From Avena insularis (taxonomy: Eukaryota; Streptophyta; Magnoliopsida; Poales; Poaceae): 64,000 nt of DNA. Position 1 is the stretch's first letter, and every line of letters starts with the position of its first letter. The stretch is from contig CM042689.1 of assembly GCA_023614405.1 (NCBI GenBank), positions 274,853,533 to 274,917,532 on the forward strand. The letters run 5' to 3'. Shown here in pieces: positions 53,614-64,000 of this stretch. The position numbers and the translations under genes were made by a program. Below the pieces are notes generated by a model. It saw only the letters and a list, made by a program, of their open reading frames with translations. It was not told the DNA's origin and did no database searches.

Positions 53614-54201
53614 GTAAGTGGTGCTATCTTGGTCATAAATGTCCTACTGTTTTCCTATGCATTGTAGATGTTTTTGTAGAATTGCATATGTAGGAATTGA
53701 TGTGTATAGGCTATGCTATGTCCCATATTATTCCCTAGCATTCCCTGTTTATGAGCCACCGTTGGTAGATGTGCTTAGCCATGCTATGATGAACGAGGGT
53801 TGGGTTACATCACTGATGTTGATTCTAAATGTGTTGGTTTGCAAAAACTAAAACAACTTAATCAATGAATCCCTTGGGTGTGATGGGATTGATAATTTTT
53901 GGTGGTATTATTGCGGAAAGGCACCCAGGACACTGATAAATGATTGGTTTCTTTGTTTGGAAGCTTTCGTGTGCAACCATATGCCAATAATGAAATGGGC
54001 GGTTGGTTGAACTCAGTAGGTTGTGGTAACTCGAACCCGCGTATCCAGAGATGTAGATAGTGTAGGTTGGACGGTCTTGGCGTCGGGATTGGGGAGCTAC
54101 TTCCCGAACGGTTCCTTCTTGGACTTCTCCCTATCATCACCCAATATGAGAGTGGTGGTACGAGCTGGGCTGGCCAAGTCACATGGGTAAAGTGTACTAA
54201 C

Positions 54202-54211
54202 CCCTGCAGGG
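54202..54211 (+). other. Palindrome CCCTGCAGGG in a conserved LTR block
   Basis: Flanked by AAGTGTACTAA upstream and TTAGCCGTGTCCCCGG downstream, matching the block at 17180-17240 except for paired changes in the palindrome. Confidence 0.7.
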
Positions 54212-54828
54212 TGTATAAACTAATCGATTAGCCGTGTCCCCGGTTATGGACAATTTGAGCGACCTGATACTGATGCTATGATATTTCTCACTCATCCTTA
54301 TTTCTTAATTACTTAAAACTTGCTGGGTGAACATAATTGGGTAGGAGCACCTAGGAGTGAACCAGAGTGTCCTATTTATCGTATTGGAAAACTACTTTGT
54401 TACAAATGTTAGGATAAAACTGTTGCTTTATGCAAATGAGCTTGAACTCCACTTGGACAAATAAGCATGTAGTTGATAGATCTGTTGTTAACCACTTTAG
54501 CCTACTTGCCATATATTCAATGTATTTACCATTCGTGGCTGCAACGTTTCATGTTGCAGGTTATATCGTATCTGAGTGATCGTTCATAGGTCACGAGACT
54601 CCACTCAACAATTGTTCGCCTGTGGCACATTTGGAGGATGGAGATCTACCTTGTATTCGTTTTCCGCTGTGTACTTGAATAAATAATGTAAATTCTGGAT
54701 CATATTCGTTGTATTTATGATGCACAGTTATATTTGGTATCATTTTGTACTGTGTGTGCCAGTGAACCGATCCAGGGATTGGCACTATACACATGAACTC
54801 AGCCTTATCAGGTGAGGGTGTTACAAGA

Positions 54829-54840
54829 TGGTATCAGAGC
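54829..54840 (+). other. Primer-binding site (initiator tRNA-Met), second large-LTR element
   Basis: TGGTATCAGAGC, three bases after the LTR end GTTACA. Confidence 0.9.
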
Positions 54841-56587
54841 TGTGTGGTGACTGTAGGATCGTGACCTTAGAAATAGATTAGCAATAGAAGACCTCTATTA
54901 AGAACTATCATGTTTTATACTTATTAGAGTTCTTATATTACATGTCTATCATTTTCCAACACCTCTCCTTGTTCAAACTTGTAGATGTCCATTCATTTGC
55001 TTAGTAGAAGAGTGATCTACCATAAAAACTACAAGAATTGGAAAATGTTATTAGTAGTTTTCTATAAAGCAAATAACTATATGAGAGTTGGCCTACAAGT
55101 AAAGAACAAATAACATGACATAAATAAACATCTCACCAAGTTTGGTTAGTTCTGGACCACCATATTTTATCTCTTTAGGAGATCATCACTATCGTGTTAG
55201 CATATTGTTCTTACCAACTTATGTGGTATGACAATATAGGTTGCTTGATTGTTTGTACTGAATCATAACGTGTGATGCCTTGTTTAGGATCTGTTATTTT
55301 GAAACTCTAAAGTTGCTGGAGTTTTTGTGTGGTTTTAAAATTATTTTAATGGTGTGAATTGATTGAAATTCGTGGGATTACTGCTGCAGTTTTCTGCCTG
55401 ACCTGTTGTACCGCGTGATTTTTCATATTTTATTGGTAACTCAGAAAAATCTAAAAAAATAGGATCTGGGGCTTAATTACCTGTAGTACATGCACAAAAA
55501 TTGTCTAAAATTTCTAACGAGTTTAGGTCGGACAGAAAAATTCGTGAAGTCTGCTGTACCGTTTTGACAGATTTAGTTTATTGCTTATATGTTACTCTGT
55601 TTTACTCTAGTATTGTTCCCAATGCTTTCAAACTATTTTGTGGTTATATACTACTAAGTTTATACCCCTATAATGTTATTATACAAGTGTTTGATTGTGT
55701 GTTGATCGCCTATGATTGTTTCCTTGTTTGTGACATTGATTGCTTCATATAGTTATGGGTAGAATTATTTTCTTAGTCGTTTCTTTCCTATAGAATCTAT
55801 TCTTCCCTATCTTGAACCCTTGGAGATATAATGATGTGGTAAGTGGAAGGTTTGACAACACAATGCATTTAGGAAGGAGAATGCTTTATCTAATGGAAAA
55901 AAGGAGATGTGGGAGTATGAAGTGTTGAAATGATGTTATGTAGTAGATTACGCAACCTGAAAGTTGAAGTATCGATAGCTTAGTTTTAGTAGTAGCTTTG
56001 TTGATTGAATACATGGGAGTATACATAGAGCATTAATTCGTGCCCATGGAAACATTCTTCAAGGCAAGTGAGAATGCCCGAGTGATAGAAAAACGTGATT
56101 CACCTATCCTCATACAGGATAATGATTTGGGTGCAGGATGGATTGATCACCATTCCTACTACTCTTATTATTCGCTCTTGTACTGTTGGCTTTGCGAATC
56201 TTGAGTGCCCATTTCAACCTTAGCAGAGAGTCTACGTTGAGCCTAAACCCTATAATGGTATATTGTTACACCCTTCTAAAAGCACCCAGTGCTAAGCATA
56301 GGAATGTACGGTAAGGATGAATCGCATACGTGAATTATGGGCACCATGAAGTAAACGTTCCCTATTTTCCCACCATGAGAGTTTCGCTAGTTTAAGAAGT
56401 GCTTCCTCATAAACTATCAATTATGGAATTAGAATGTGCAATGAAAACCAATTGAGCCAAGCGAATCCTTGAGAAGTGACCTAGTCAGATTTCTTTTAAG
56501 GGTGGTAGCATCCTAATGGATCCCGAACCTTCTTTCTTTCTAGACTTCCCAAATCTCGGGACAAGATTTCTTTTAAGGGTGGTAGTC
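54841..56587 (+). other. Interior of the second large-LTR element, non-coding
   Basis: Length close to the 1735-bp interior of 13972-23436 but without zinc knuckles or any recognised domain; the longest frames (55501-55752) look random. Near the end are two polypurine tracts, at 56494-56507 and 56571-56587 (TTTTAAGGGTGGTAG), 77 bp apart. Confidence 0.7.
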
Positions 56588-57338
56588 TGTCACATCCTAA
56601 AATTCTCCTAATTTTGGATTGTGAAATAAATAAATAAGTTTGATTGATTGTTTGACTATGTTGAAAATTCTCAAAGAGAAGAAACTTTTGAATAGAAAAT
56701 CCTCTCAACCTTGAATTCAAAATCTTATATTCTTTTGTTATGATCTAAGTAGCCATATAGGCAAAAGGGCATGGATTGATTATGGATTGTAGAATTGGTG
56801 TGCAAGATTTCAAAATGAAAATCATGAAGCATTCATAAGCATTTCATTACATCCATGCAAAGTTCTCACAAACTAAATCCAAATCCTGGTATCTAAATCC
56901 TATAGTTGATTCGCCCAAATGTTCCTAAGGGTAATTAAATTGACTTATTAAAACCCACTGTTGCTAAGGCAAAAATTATTGATAATTATAGCCTAAAGAG
57001 ATCCAATTAATACTACAAAATTTTAGAAACAAAATTGAGCTCATTTGGAGCTAGTATGAAAAAGTTATGGAATAAATACAAACAAATGAAGATATAAATA
57101 AAATGGAATATACAAGGATTTATAAATCCACTACTTCCAAACTAGTAAAAAGATTACAAATTTGATCCTATAATGATCTATTCAATTTTAAAAAAATTGA
57201 GAAACAAGAATCATGTCATTTGGAGTTCGTATGCAAAAGATATGAGGGAAACAAGTAAATAGAAAAAGAAAAAGGAAAAAAATAACGGGCCGGCCCAGCC
57301 GGACCGACTCGACCGAACCAGGCAGGCACGTACGTGAT
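56588..57338 (+). repeat. 3' LTR of the second large-LTR element, left part
   Basis: Matches 50844 to about 51586. It breaks at GTACGTGAT, where copia element 2 inserted. Confidence 0.88.
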
Positions 57339-59203
57339 TGTTGAAGATATGCCCTAGAGGTAATAATAAATGTAGTTATTATTATATCTTTGTGTTTATG
57401 ATAAATGTTTACATTCATGCTATAATAGTATTAACAAGGAAACATTAATACTTGTGTGATTTGTAAACTTAAATTGAAGTCCCTAGTAAAGCCTCTTCAT
57501 AATACTAGCTTGTTAGTTCATAAATGATTGTGGTTTCCCTATCATGAACATTGAGATGTTATTAACAACAAGATCATATCGTTAGGAGAATGATATGGTG
57601 GACATACTCCTACAGATAAGCGTAGCATAAAGATCAAGTCATTTTAATAGTTCAATTGTTATATGCTTTCTGATACATAGTAACCTAATTACTTCGACCA
57701 TGAGATCATGCATATCACCTTCACCGGAAGGATGCTTTGATGACATCAAACACCACACCGTAACTGGGTGGCTATAAAGGTGGCATTGAGTGTTCGGAAA
57801 GTATTGGTTGAGACACGTGGATCAAGAGTGGGATTTGTCCATCCATATGACGGATAGATATACTCTGGGCCCTCTTGGTGAAATGTCATCCAATTAGCTT
57901 GCAAGCATGTGACTGGCTTACAAGGGATCACATATCACGGGAACGAGAAAAGAGTACTTATCAGTAACGAGGTTGAACTAGGTATGCAGAGATACCGACG
58001 ATCATAACCTCAGATAAGTAAACTATCGTGAGACAAAGGGAAATTGGTATCGTATGTAAGTGGTTCATTCGATCGCAAAGTAATCGTAGAAATATGTGGG
58101 AGCCATATGAATTTCCAGATTCCTCTATTGGTTATTGTTCGGAGAAGTGTCTCGATCATGTCCGCATAATTCACGAACCGTAGGGAGACACACTTAAGGA
58201 TTCGACATTGTTAGAGTAGTTATGAAATGATGAGTAAGATACCGAATGTTGTTCGGAGTCTCGGATGGGATCCGGGATATCACGAGGATATCCGGAATGG
58301 TCCGGAGAATAAGATTCATATAAGGAAAGTCCTGTTTCGGGGTTGGAGATGGTTCCGGTGTTTTCATCGGGAATGTTCTAGAAGGTTCCGGAATGTCCGG
58401 CACTCCGAAGGGGAAGGGTACATGAATGTGTCATACCAAGTTGGAATGATTGCATCATGTACTAGGTGTCATCGCTGAACAAAATAAAGGGTTTAATCAA
58501 ATCCTAGTTTGAAAAGTCAAACGCCAATTTGAAAAGTCAAACGGCTATTTTGGGAAGTGGAGGGGAAGGTGGAAACCGAGTTGGGAGGAGTTCCTCCTCC
58601 GCCGCCCTTGGGAAACCGAGTTGAGAGGACTCCCTCCTGGCGCGCCCTCCACCTATAAGGAGAGGCAGGGCGCCCTCCTAGCACCAAACACCTCCACCCG
58701 AAACCCCTAGCCCTAAGTCACGGCCCTCCTGCAGCCGCCTTAGGGGCAGGCCAAGCCGCCGCCTAGCTAACCCTAGCCGCCAAGCCTCCTCCTTGGTGTG
58801 TCTAAACCCTAGATCAGGAGCTCTCTTATAGTCCACCATACTCGCTCCGCTTGGCCAAAGCCTGCGAGATCTCCCTCTACTTTCGGTACCACAGTTGCTG
58901 CCTGAATCGCGAGGAGAGTGCTACAACCTCCGCTGCCTTCTAGAACAAGAGAGGAAGGTCTTCGAGTCAACGTGTGACCTATCAGGGAGCGCTTGGGAAC
59001 GCAGCCGGAAGGATCGTCACGCGATCTTGAGATCGGGAAGAGTATTTTACATCACCCACGAGAATCCGCTCTCGTTAAACACTTTGGAATCTTCGAGGGT
59101 GAGTTATTCCATCGACTCATTGCTACAATCTAGTAGATAGATCTTGGCTTGTTTGTTTGTATGCGGTAGAATTTTTTTGTTTTCCATGCTACGAAACCTT
59201 ACA
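57339..59203 (+). repeat. 5' LTR of copia element 2 (1865 bp)
   Basis: It starts TGTTGAAGATATGCCC and ends CCATGCTACGAAACCTTACA. TATA-like ACCTATAAGGAG at 58651-58662 is followed by a GC-rich leader. Confidence 0.92.
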
Positions 59204-59204
59204 G

Positions 59205-59217
59205 TGGTATCAGAGCC
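59205..59217 (+). other. Primer-binding site of copia element 2
   Basis: TGGTATCAGAGCC one base after the LTR end, complementary to initiator tRNA-Met. Confidence 0.9.
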
Positions 59218-60368
59218 GTGTCTATATGTAGATCTGTTGCACGAGTAGAACACAATGGTCATTGTGGGCGTTGATGCTTTTATTGTCGATTGCTTCTTGT
59301 GTACTTTGCATCTTGCGGGATGTTGGGATGAAGCGGCCCGGGCTAACCTTACATGACATCGTTCATGAGACTTGCTCCACGCTTGACATGCAACTTGTAT
59401 TGCATAAGTGGCTTTATGGTGCTGTTTCTCCCAGCATAGTTAAGATTCAATTTACAACGGGTGATTGTCAATACTAGTATCAATGTTGTGGTTCTTGTTC
59501 GTAAGTTAGAACGACACTTATTGAAAGCCCCAAACCACGTAAAACATGCAAAGAAATTAGAGGCGTCTAACTTTGTTTTGCAGGGGTGTGTTGTGATGTG
59601 ATATGGCCATGATTGTGATTATATTTGATGTATGCAATGTTCCTTATTGTAAGTTGGCAACTGGCAGGAGCCATATGGTTGTCTTTAATTTTGTTAAGAC
59701 CCGCGTGTCTATTCAAAATAGTTGTAATAGTTGAAGCCGGTGGACGACAACCATGGAGAAGCGTCATTGACCTTGATGCAATGCCGATGATGATGGAGAT
59801 CATGTTCATGCTTGAAGATGGAGATCGGAAGCACAAAGAAGAAAGGCCATATCATATCACATATTATGAATTGCATGTGATGTTAATCCTTTAACGACGG
59901 TAGCATTATAAGATGATCCCTCATGCACATGAATTTCAAGTCATAAAGTGTTCACCCTTAGTTAGCACCGTTGCTAAAGCTTGTTGTTTCGAAGCACCAC
60001 GTGATGATCGGGTGTATTAGATTCCGCAAGTGTATACAACGTGAGCAAGCCAGATTTGCTCATGCGGAAGCTAAGGTTTGATTTTGACGAGCCTAGCATG
60101 TACAGACATGGTCTCAGAACACGGATCACCGAAAGGTAAAGCATGAATCATATAGTAGATATGATGAACATGTCGATTGTTCGCCATTGAAACTATATCA
60201 ACTCTCGTGATGATCGGTGTTGATGTGGTGGATTTGGTTCGTGTGATCACTAAAACAATGTGAGGGATATTGTTTTGAGTGGGAGTTCACCTAGATTAAT
60301 TTAACTATTAATTAGAACTCAATTTGTCATAAACTTAGTCTAAACTATTGCAAATATGTTGTAGATCA
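59218..60368 (+). other. Leader of copia element 2
   Basis: AT-rich untranslated leader of about 1.15 kb. The short frames (59262-59477, 59625-59894) are not recognised and look like chance. Confidence 0.6.
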
Positions 60369-61162
60369 ATGGCGGCCCCTACCATCAATTTTAATGCGTT
60401 CCTAGAGAAAGAAAAGTTGAAAAACAATGGAAGCAACTTTGCGGATTGGTTCCGCAATTTGAGGATTGTCCTCACAGCTGGTAATTTGACCTATGTCTGG
60501 ATGCACATTGGGTGACCCACCTGCAATTCACTCTTGATGAAGTAAAGAATGTTTACCTCGCTCGGAAGACTCAGTACTCCACAGTTCAGTGTGCTATCTT
60601 GTATGGTTTAGAATCAGAGCTTCAGAAAAGGTTTGAGAATTCAGACCCACATGATATTGTCCGTGATGTCAAATTGATTTTTGATACTCACGCGACAATT
60701 GAGAGCTATGAGGCTTCTGAAAAGTTCTTTAACTGCAAGATGGAAGAGGGCAACTCCGTTAGTGAGCATGTGCTTAAGATGTCTGGGCACGCAAACAAAC
60801 TTCAAAGCTTGGGTATAGTGATTCCTAATGCTTTGGGGATTTATCGTGTCCTCCAATCACTACCACCAAGTTACAAGAACTTTGTGATGAACTACAATAT
60901 GCAAAACATGAACAAGCAGTTGCCAGAACTGTTTGCTATGTTAAAATCTGCAGAAGTGGAGATCAAGAAAGAGCACCAAGTGTTGATGGTCAATAGGACC
61001 ACCAAATTCAAGAAAGGCAAGTCTAAGAAAAAGGGACACTTCAAGAAGGGTGGTAAGAAAGTTACCGCGCCGACGAAGAAGACCAAGGCTGGACCTAAGC
61101 ACGATCTTGAGTGCTTTTCTGCAAGGAGAAGGTCCGAAGCGGAATTGCCCAAAGTACTTGGC
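60369..61162 (+). pseudogene. gag: Copia gag, frameshifted, zinc knuckle damaged
   Basis: The ATG at 60369 opens MAAPTINFNAFLEKEKL; a frameshift near 60495 leads to a stop at 60513, and the reading continues in another frame from 60512 (LQFTLDEVKNVYLARKTQYS, then HDIVRDVKLIFDTHATIESY, SVSEHVLKMSGHANKL, LPPSYKNFVMNYNMQNM). The basic C-terminus (KFKKGKSKKKGHFKKGGKKV) precedes ECFSARRRSEAE, where a CCHC knuckle would be expected but bases are missing, which also shifts the frame toward pol. It would form the cytoplasmic particle; not functional here. Confidence 0.88.
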
Positions 61163-61871
61163 GGATTTGAAGAACGGAAACATCAAGAAGAAAGGTATAT
61201 CCGATATACATGTTATTGATGTGTATCTCACTAGTACTCATAGTAGTGCCTGGGTATTTGATACTGGTTCGATTGCTCATATTTGTAACTCGAAACAGGT
61301 GTTGCAGAATAAACGGAAGCTAGCGAAGAACGAGGTGACGATGCGCGTGGGAAACGGATCAAAGGTTGATGTGATCGCGGTCGGCACGCTACCCCTTCAT
61401 CTACCATCAGGATTAGTTTTATACTTAAATAATTTTTATTTGGTGCCTGCGTTAAGCATGAACATTATATCGGGATCTTGTTTATTGCGAGACGGTTACT
61501 TGTTTAAGTCCGAGAATAATGGTTGTTCGATTTATATGAGTAATATGTTTTATGCACATGCACCTTTGATAGATGGTCTATTCTTATTGAATCTCGATAG
61601 TGGAAATACACATATTAATAACATTGAGGCTAAACGTTTGAAATCGAGCGATAACTCGACCTATATGTGGCACTGTCATCTTGGTCACATTGGAGTGAAG
61701 CGTATGAAGAAACTCCATTCTGATGGACTTCTTGAATCACTTGAAAGATGCGAAGCATGTCTAATGGGTAAAATGACTAAGACTCCATTTTCTGGTATGA
61801 TGGAGCGAGCTACGGACTTATTGGAAATCATACATACCGATGTGTGTGGTCCAATGAGTGTAGCATCGTGA
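61163..61871 (+). pseudogene. pol: Copia protease and integrase zinc-binding region
   Basis: AWVFDTGSIAHICNSKQ has the protease active-site D-T-G. MWHCHLGHIGVKRMKKLH plus CEACLMGKMTKTPF is the integrase His-His-Cys-Cys region. IHTDVCGPM carries the first catalytic Asp of the integrase core. The frame then ends at TGA 61869-61871, and the core continues in a different frame from 61872. Confidence 0.88.
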
Positions 61872-62481
61872 TGGTTATCGTTATGTTCTTACCTTCACGG
61901 ATGACTTGAGTAGATATGGGTATATCTATTTCATGAAACATAAGTCCGAAACTTTCGAGAAGTTTAAGGAATTTCAAAGTGAGGTTGAGAATCAACGTAA
62001 CAAGAAGATTAAATTTCTACGTTCTGATCGTGGAGGTGAATATCTAAGTTACGAGTTTGGCGAGCATTTGAAGAAATGCGGAATACTTTCACAATTGACA
62101 CCGCCGGGAACACCACAGTGTAATGGTGTGTCCGAACGTCGTAATCGAACTCTCTTAGATATGGTTCGTTCTATGATGTCACTTACAGATTTACCGCTAT
62201 CATTTTGGGGTTATGCATTAGAAACAGCCGCATTCACTTTAAATAGGGCACCATCTAAATCCGTTGAAATGACACCGTATGAATTATGGTTTGGGAAGAA
62301 ACCTAAATTGTCGTTCCTTAAAGTTTGGGGTTGTGAAGCCTATGTAACGAAGTTACAATGGGACAAGCTTGAACCCAAAGCGGAAAATCGTCTTCATAGG
62401 AAACCCAAGGAAACTATTGGGTATACCTTCTATCATAGATCCGAGGGAAAAATCTTCGTTTCAAGAATGGATCCTTTCTAG
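61872..62481 (+). pseudogene. pol: Copia integrase core, continued in a shifted frame
   Basis: It continues GYRYVLTFTDDLSRYGYIY; FLRSDRGGEY carries the second catalytic Asp and CNGVSERRNRTLLDMV the Glu. GYALETAAFTLNRAPSKS and KVWGCEAYVTKLQWDKLEPK follow. A stop at 62479-62481 (MDPF then TAG) closes the frame early. Confidence 0.88.
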
Positions 62482-63005
62482 AGAAGGAATTTCTCTCGAA
62501 AGAAGTGACGAAGGAAAGTAGAACTTCGACGAGGTTGTCGAACCTTCTCTCGAACTTGCGAGTAGCGCAAAGACCGAAGAAGTTCTGTGGTGCTGCACCA
62601 ATAAGAGAGGAAGCTAATGATGATGATCATGAAACTTCGGTTGTAGTTGCTACAGAGCCTCGCAGGTCAACGAGAACTCGTACCACTCCAGATTGGTATG
62701 ATCCCGTTATGAGTGTCATGTTGGTGGACAACACCGATGACCCTGCGACATATGAGGAAGCGATGATGAGCCAAGATTCCAATAAATGGCAAGAAGCCAT
62801 GAAATCCGAGATTGGATCCATGTACGAAAACCAAGTATGGACTTTGGTGGACTTACCGGATGGCCGAAAGGCTGTCGAGAACAAATGGATTTTCAAGAAG
62901 AAAACAGATGCTGATGGTAATGTTACTGTCTATAAAGCTCGACTTGTCGCAAAAGGGTTTCGACAAATTCAAGGAGTTGACTACGATGAGACTTTGTCAC
63001 CGTGA
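62482..63005 (+). pseudogene. pol: Copia linker and start of reverse transcriptase
   Basis: After an acidic linker (EPRRSTRTRTTPDWYDPVM) comes the N-terminal reverse transcriptase block WQEAMKSEIGSMYENQVWTL, then NKWIFKKKTDADGNV and YKARLVAKGFRQIQGVDYDE. The frame stops at 63003-63005 (DETLSP then TGA); the next block is in another frame. Confidence 0.88.
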
Positions 63006-63906
63006 GCGGTTAAAGTCTGTGAGGATTATGTTAGCAATCACTGCATATTATGATTATGAGATATGGCAGATGGATGTCAAAACAACATTCCTCAATGGAG
63101 ACATTGATGAAGAGTTGTATATGATGCAACCCAAAGGTTTTGTCGATCCTAAAGATGCTAACAAGGTATGCAAACTTCAACGGTCCATCTATGGATTGAA
63201 GCAAGCATCCCGAAGTTGGAATCAACGTTTTGATAAGGTGATCAAAAGTTTTGGTTTTATACAAACTTATGGAGAAGCTTGTATTTACAAGAAAGTGAGT
63301 GGGAGCTCTGTAGCATTCTTAATACTATATGTAGATGACATATTGTTGATTGGGAATGATGTAGACCTTCTTAATAGTGTCAAGGAATATTTGAATAATA
63401 GTTTTTCAGTGAAGGATCTTGGCGAAGCAGCTTACATATTAGGCATAAAGATTTATAGAGATAGATCGAGACGCCTAATATCATTATCACAAAGTACATA
63501 TTTGGACAAAGTTCTAAAGAGGTTTGGAATGGAAGATAGCAAGAAAGGGTTCTTGCCCATGTTGCCCAATACGACCTTGAGTAAAACTCAAAGTCCGACA
63601 ACGGCAGAAGATAGAGAAAGGATGAGTAAGACTCCCTATGCCTCAGCCATAGGATCTCTAATGTATGCCATGCTATGTACTAGACCCGACATTGCATATG
63701 CTGTTAGTTTAACTAGCAGATATCAAAGTGATCCAGGAGTGGATCATTGGAAAGCGGTCAAAACCATCCTTAAGTACTTGAGAAGAACTAAGGATATGGT
63801 TCTTTCTTATGGAGGTGGTGAACAGCTCGTTGTTAATGGTTACACCGATGCTAGTTGGAACACCGATCCGGATGACTCTAAATCACAATCTGGATACGTA
63901 CTAAGG
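63006..63906 (+). pseudogene. pol: Copia reverse transcriptase palm and start of RNase H, truncated
   Basis: Motifs in order: IWQMDVKTTFLNGDIDEELY with the first palm Asp, GLKQASRSWNQRFDKV, the catalytic LYVDDILLIGND near 63330, VKDLGEAAYILGIKIYRDRS, TRPDIAYAVSLTSRYQSDPG and VNGYTDASWNTDPDDSKSQS of RNase H. The frame then runs into LTR sequence at about 63907. The rest of RNase H and the 3' LTR are gone. Confidence 0.9.
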
Positions 63907-64000
63907 GTAAATCCAAGTGCTAAGGTTTCGTATTGACAATATCTATACAGAGAAATTGCATAAAAAATTATTTGGTACTGTTAAAACATAAATTCATACA
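63907..64000 (+). repeat. 3' LTR of the second large-LTR element, right part
   Basis: GGGTAAATCCAAGTGCTAAG onward matches the 5' LTR from about 53019. About 1.43 kb of LTR (the equivalent of 51587-53018) is missing here together with the copia 3' end. Confidence 0.85.

Larger units (their letters stand above)
50844..54825 (+). repeat. 5' LTR of the second large-LTR element (3982 bp)
   Basis: It starts TGTCACATTCCAAAATTCTC and ends ATCAGGTGAGGGTGTTACA. It contains the terminal hairpin, a Cys-rich exon-like block at 53488-53613, the palindrome at 54202-54211 and an acceptor-like TTGCAG|GTT at 54559. Confidence 0.9.
57339..63906 (+). mobile_element. Copia element 2 (BARE/Angela type), 3' end deleted
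   Basis: 5' LTR 57339-59203, primer-binding site 59205-59217, gag, protease, integrase, reverse transcriptase and the first RNase H residues; domain order is copia. It stops abruptly at SQSGYV (63906), and the 3' LTR is absent. The target GTGAT is at 57334-57338; its partner was deleted. Confidence 0.9.
50844..64000 (+). mobile_element. Second large-LTR element, interior without recognisable protein, 3' LTR invaded
   Basis: 5' LTR 50844-54825, primer-binding site, interior 54826-56587, and 3' LTR from 56588, interrupted at 57339-63906 by copia element 2 and resuming to the window end. TTCAG at 50839-50843 is the left target site; the right one is beyond the window. It is related to the solo LTR at 32727-36048 (same family) and more distantly to 13972-23436. 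Confidence 0.88.

Noticed and set aside
55501..55752. 83-residue frame in the interior of the second large-LTR element
   Set aside because: No ATG-consistent domain, hydrophobic AT-rich composition, no counterpart in the related element.
1..64000. Search for tRNA, rRNA or conserved small RNA genes and ordinary host genes
   Set aside because: None recognised by eye on either strand; all coding remnants belong to transposable elements.

Overview
This window is a nest of transposable elements from a large plant genome. I see no ordinary single-copy host gene, rRNA, tRNA or CRISPR array. Organism: a grass, probably of the wheat/barley/rye tribe. The basis is recall of element styles: copia LTRs opening TGTTGRAGATATGCCC, Athila-like LTRs opening TGATACGTC, and a Tat-lineage gypsy element with an antisense gene. 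No database search was possible.

Layout. (1) 1-10728: the 3' two thirds of a Tat-lineage gypsy element on +. It has degenerate reverse transcriptase, two RNase H domains and integrase, a 68-bp repeat array, then a long antisense, spliced-looking gene on -, and a 715-bp 3' LTR. A polyadenylated retroposon with a 13-bp target duplication sits in an exon of the antisense gene. (2) 10729-11062: a reverse fragment of an Athila-like LTR. (3) 11063 to about 48640: one old Mutator-like element carrying a Ulp1-type protease gene (+) and, convergent to it, a FAR1-type transposase gene (-). Its introns and spacers are full of a short GGATAACTTGTA motif. It is split by (a) a complete element with 3.9-kb LTRs at 13972-23436 (TSD TATTC) encoding one protein rich in CCHC zinc knuckles, (b) a complete Athila-like gag-protease element on - at 27980-39376 (TSD GACAT), itself holding a 3.3-kb solo LTR at 32727-36048 (TSD TTTAG), and (c) a truncated second Athila-like copy at 40018-45264 abutting a copia 3' end and LTR at 45265-47583. 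(4) 48641-50843: AT-rich TTCATG-type repeats and unassigned sequence. (5) 50844-64000: a second large-LTR element with no recognisable protein in its 1.76-kb interior. Its 3' LTR was invaded by a copia element at 57339; the copia 3' end and 1.4 kb of that LTR were later lost together.

Nearly every coding region is broken by frameshifts or stops. The best preserved protein is the 315-residue zinc-knuckle protein at 18525-19472. The most unusual signals are in the three large-LTR relatives (13972-23436, 32727-36048, 50844-64000). All share a tiny exon-like block inside the LTR flanked by splice-like sites, cysteine-rich in two of them. They also share a PstI-core palindrome whose two halves changed together, an LTR-end hairpin, and, where an interior exists, a duplicated polypurine tract. 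These look like parts of a non-autonomous retrotransposon system that borrows its reverse transcriptase from elsewhere.
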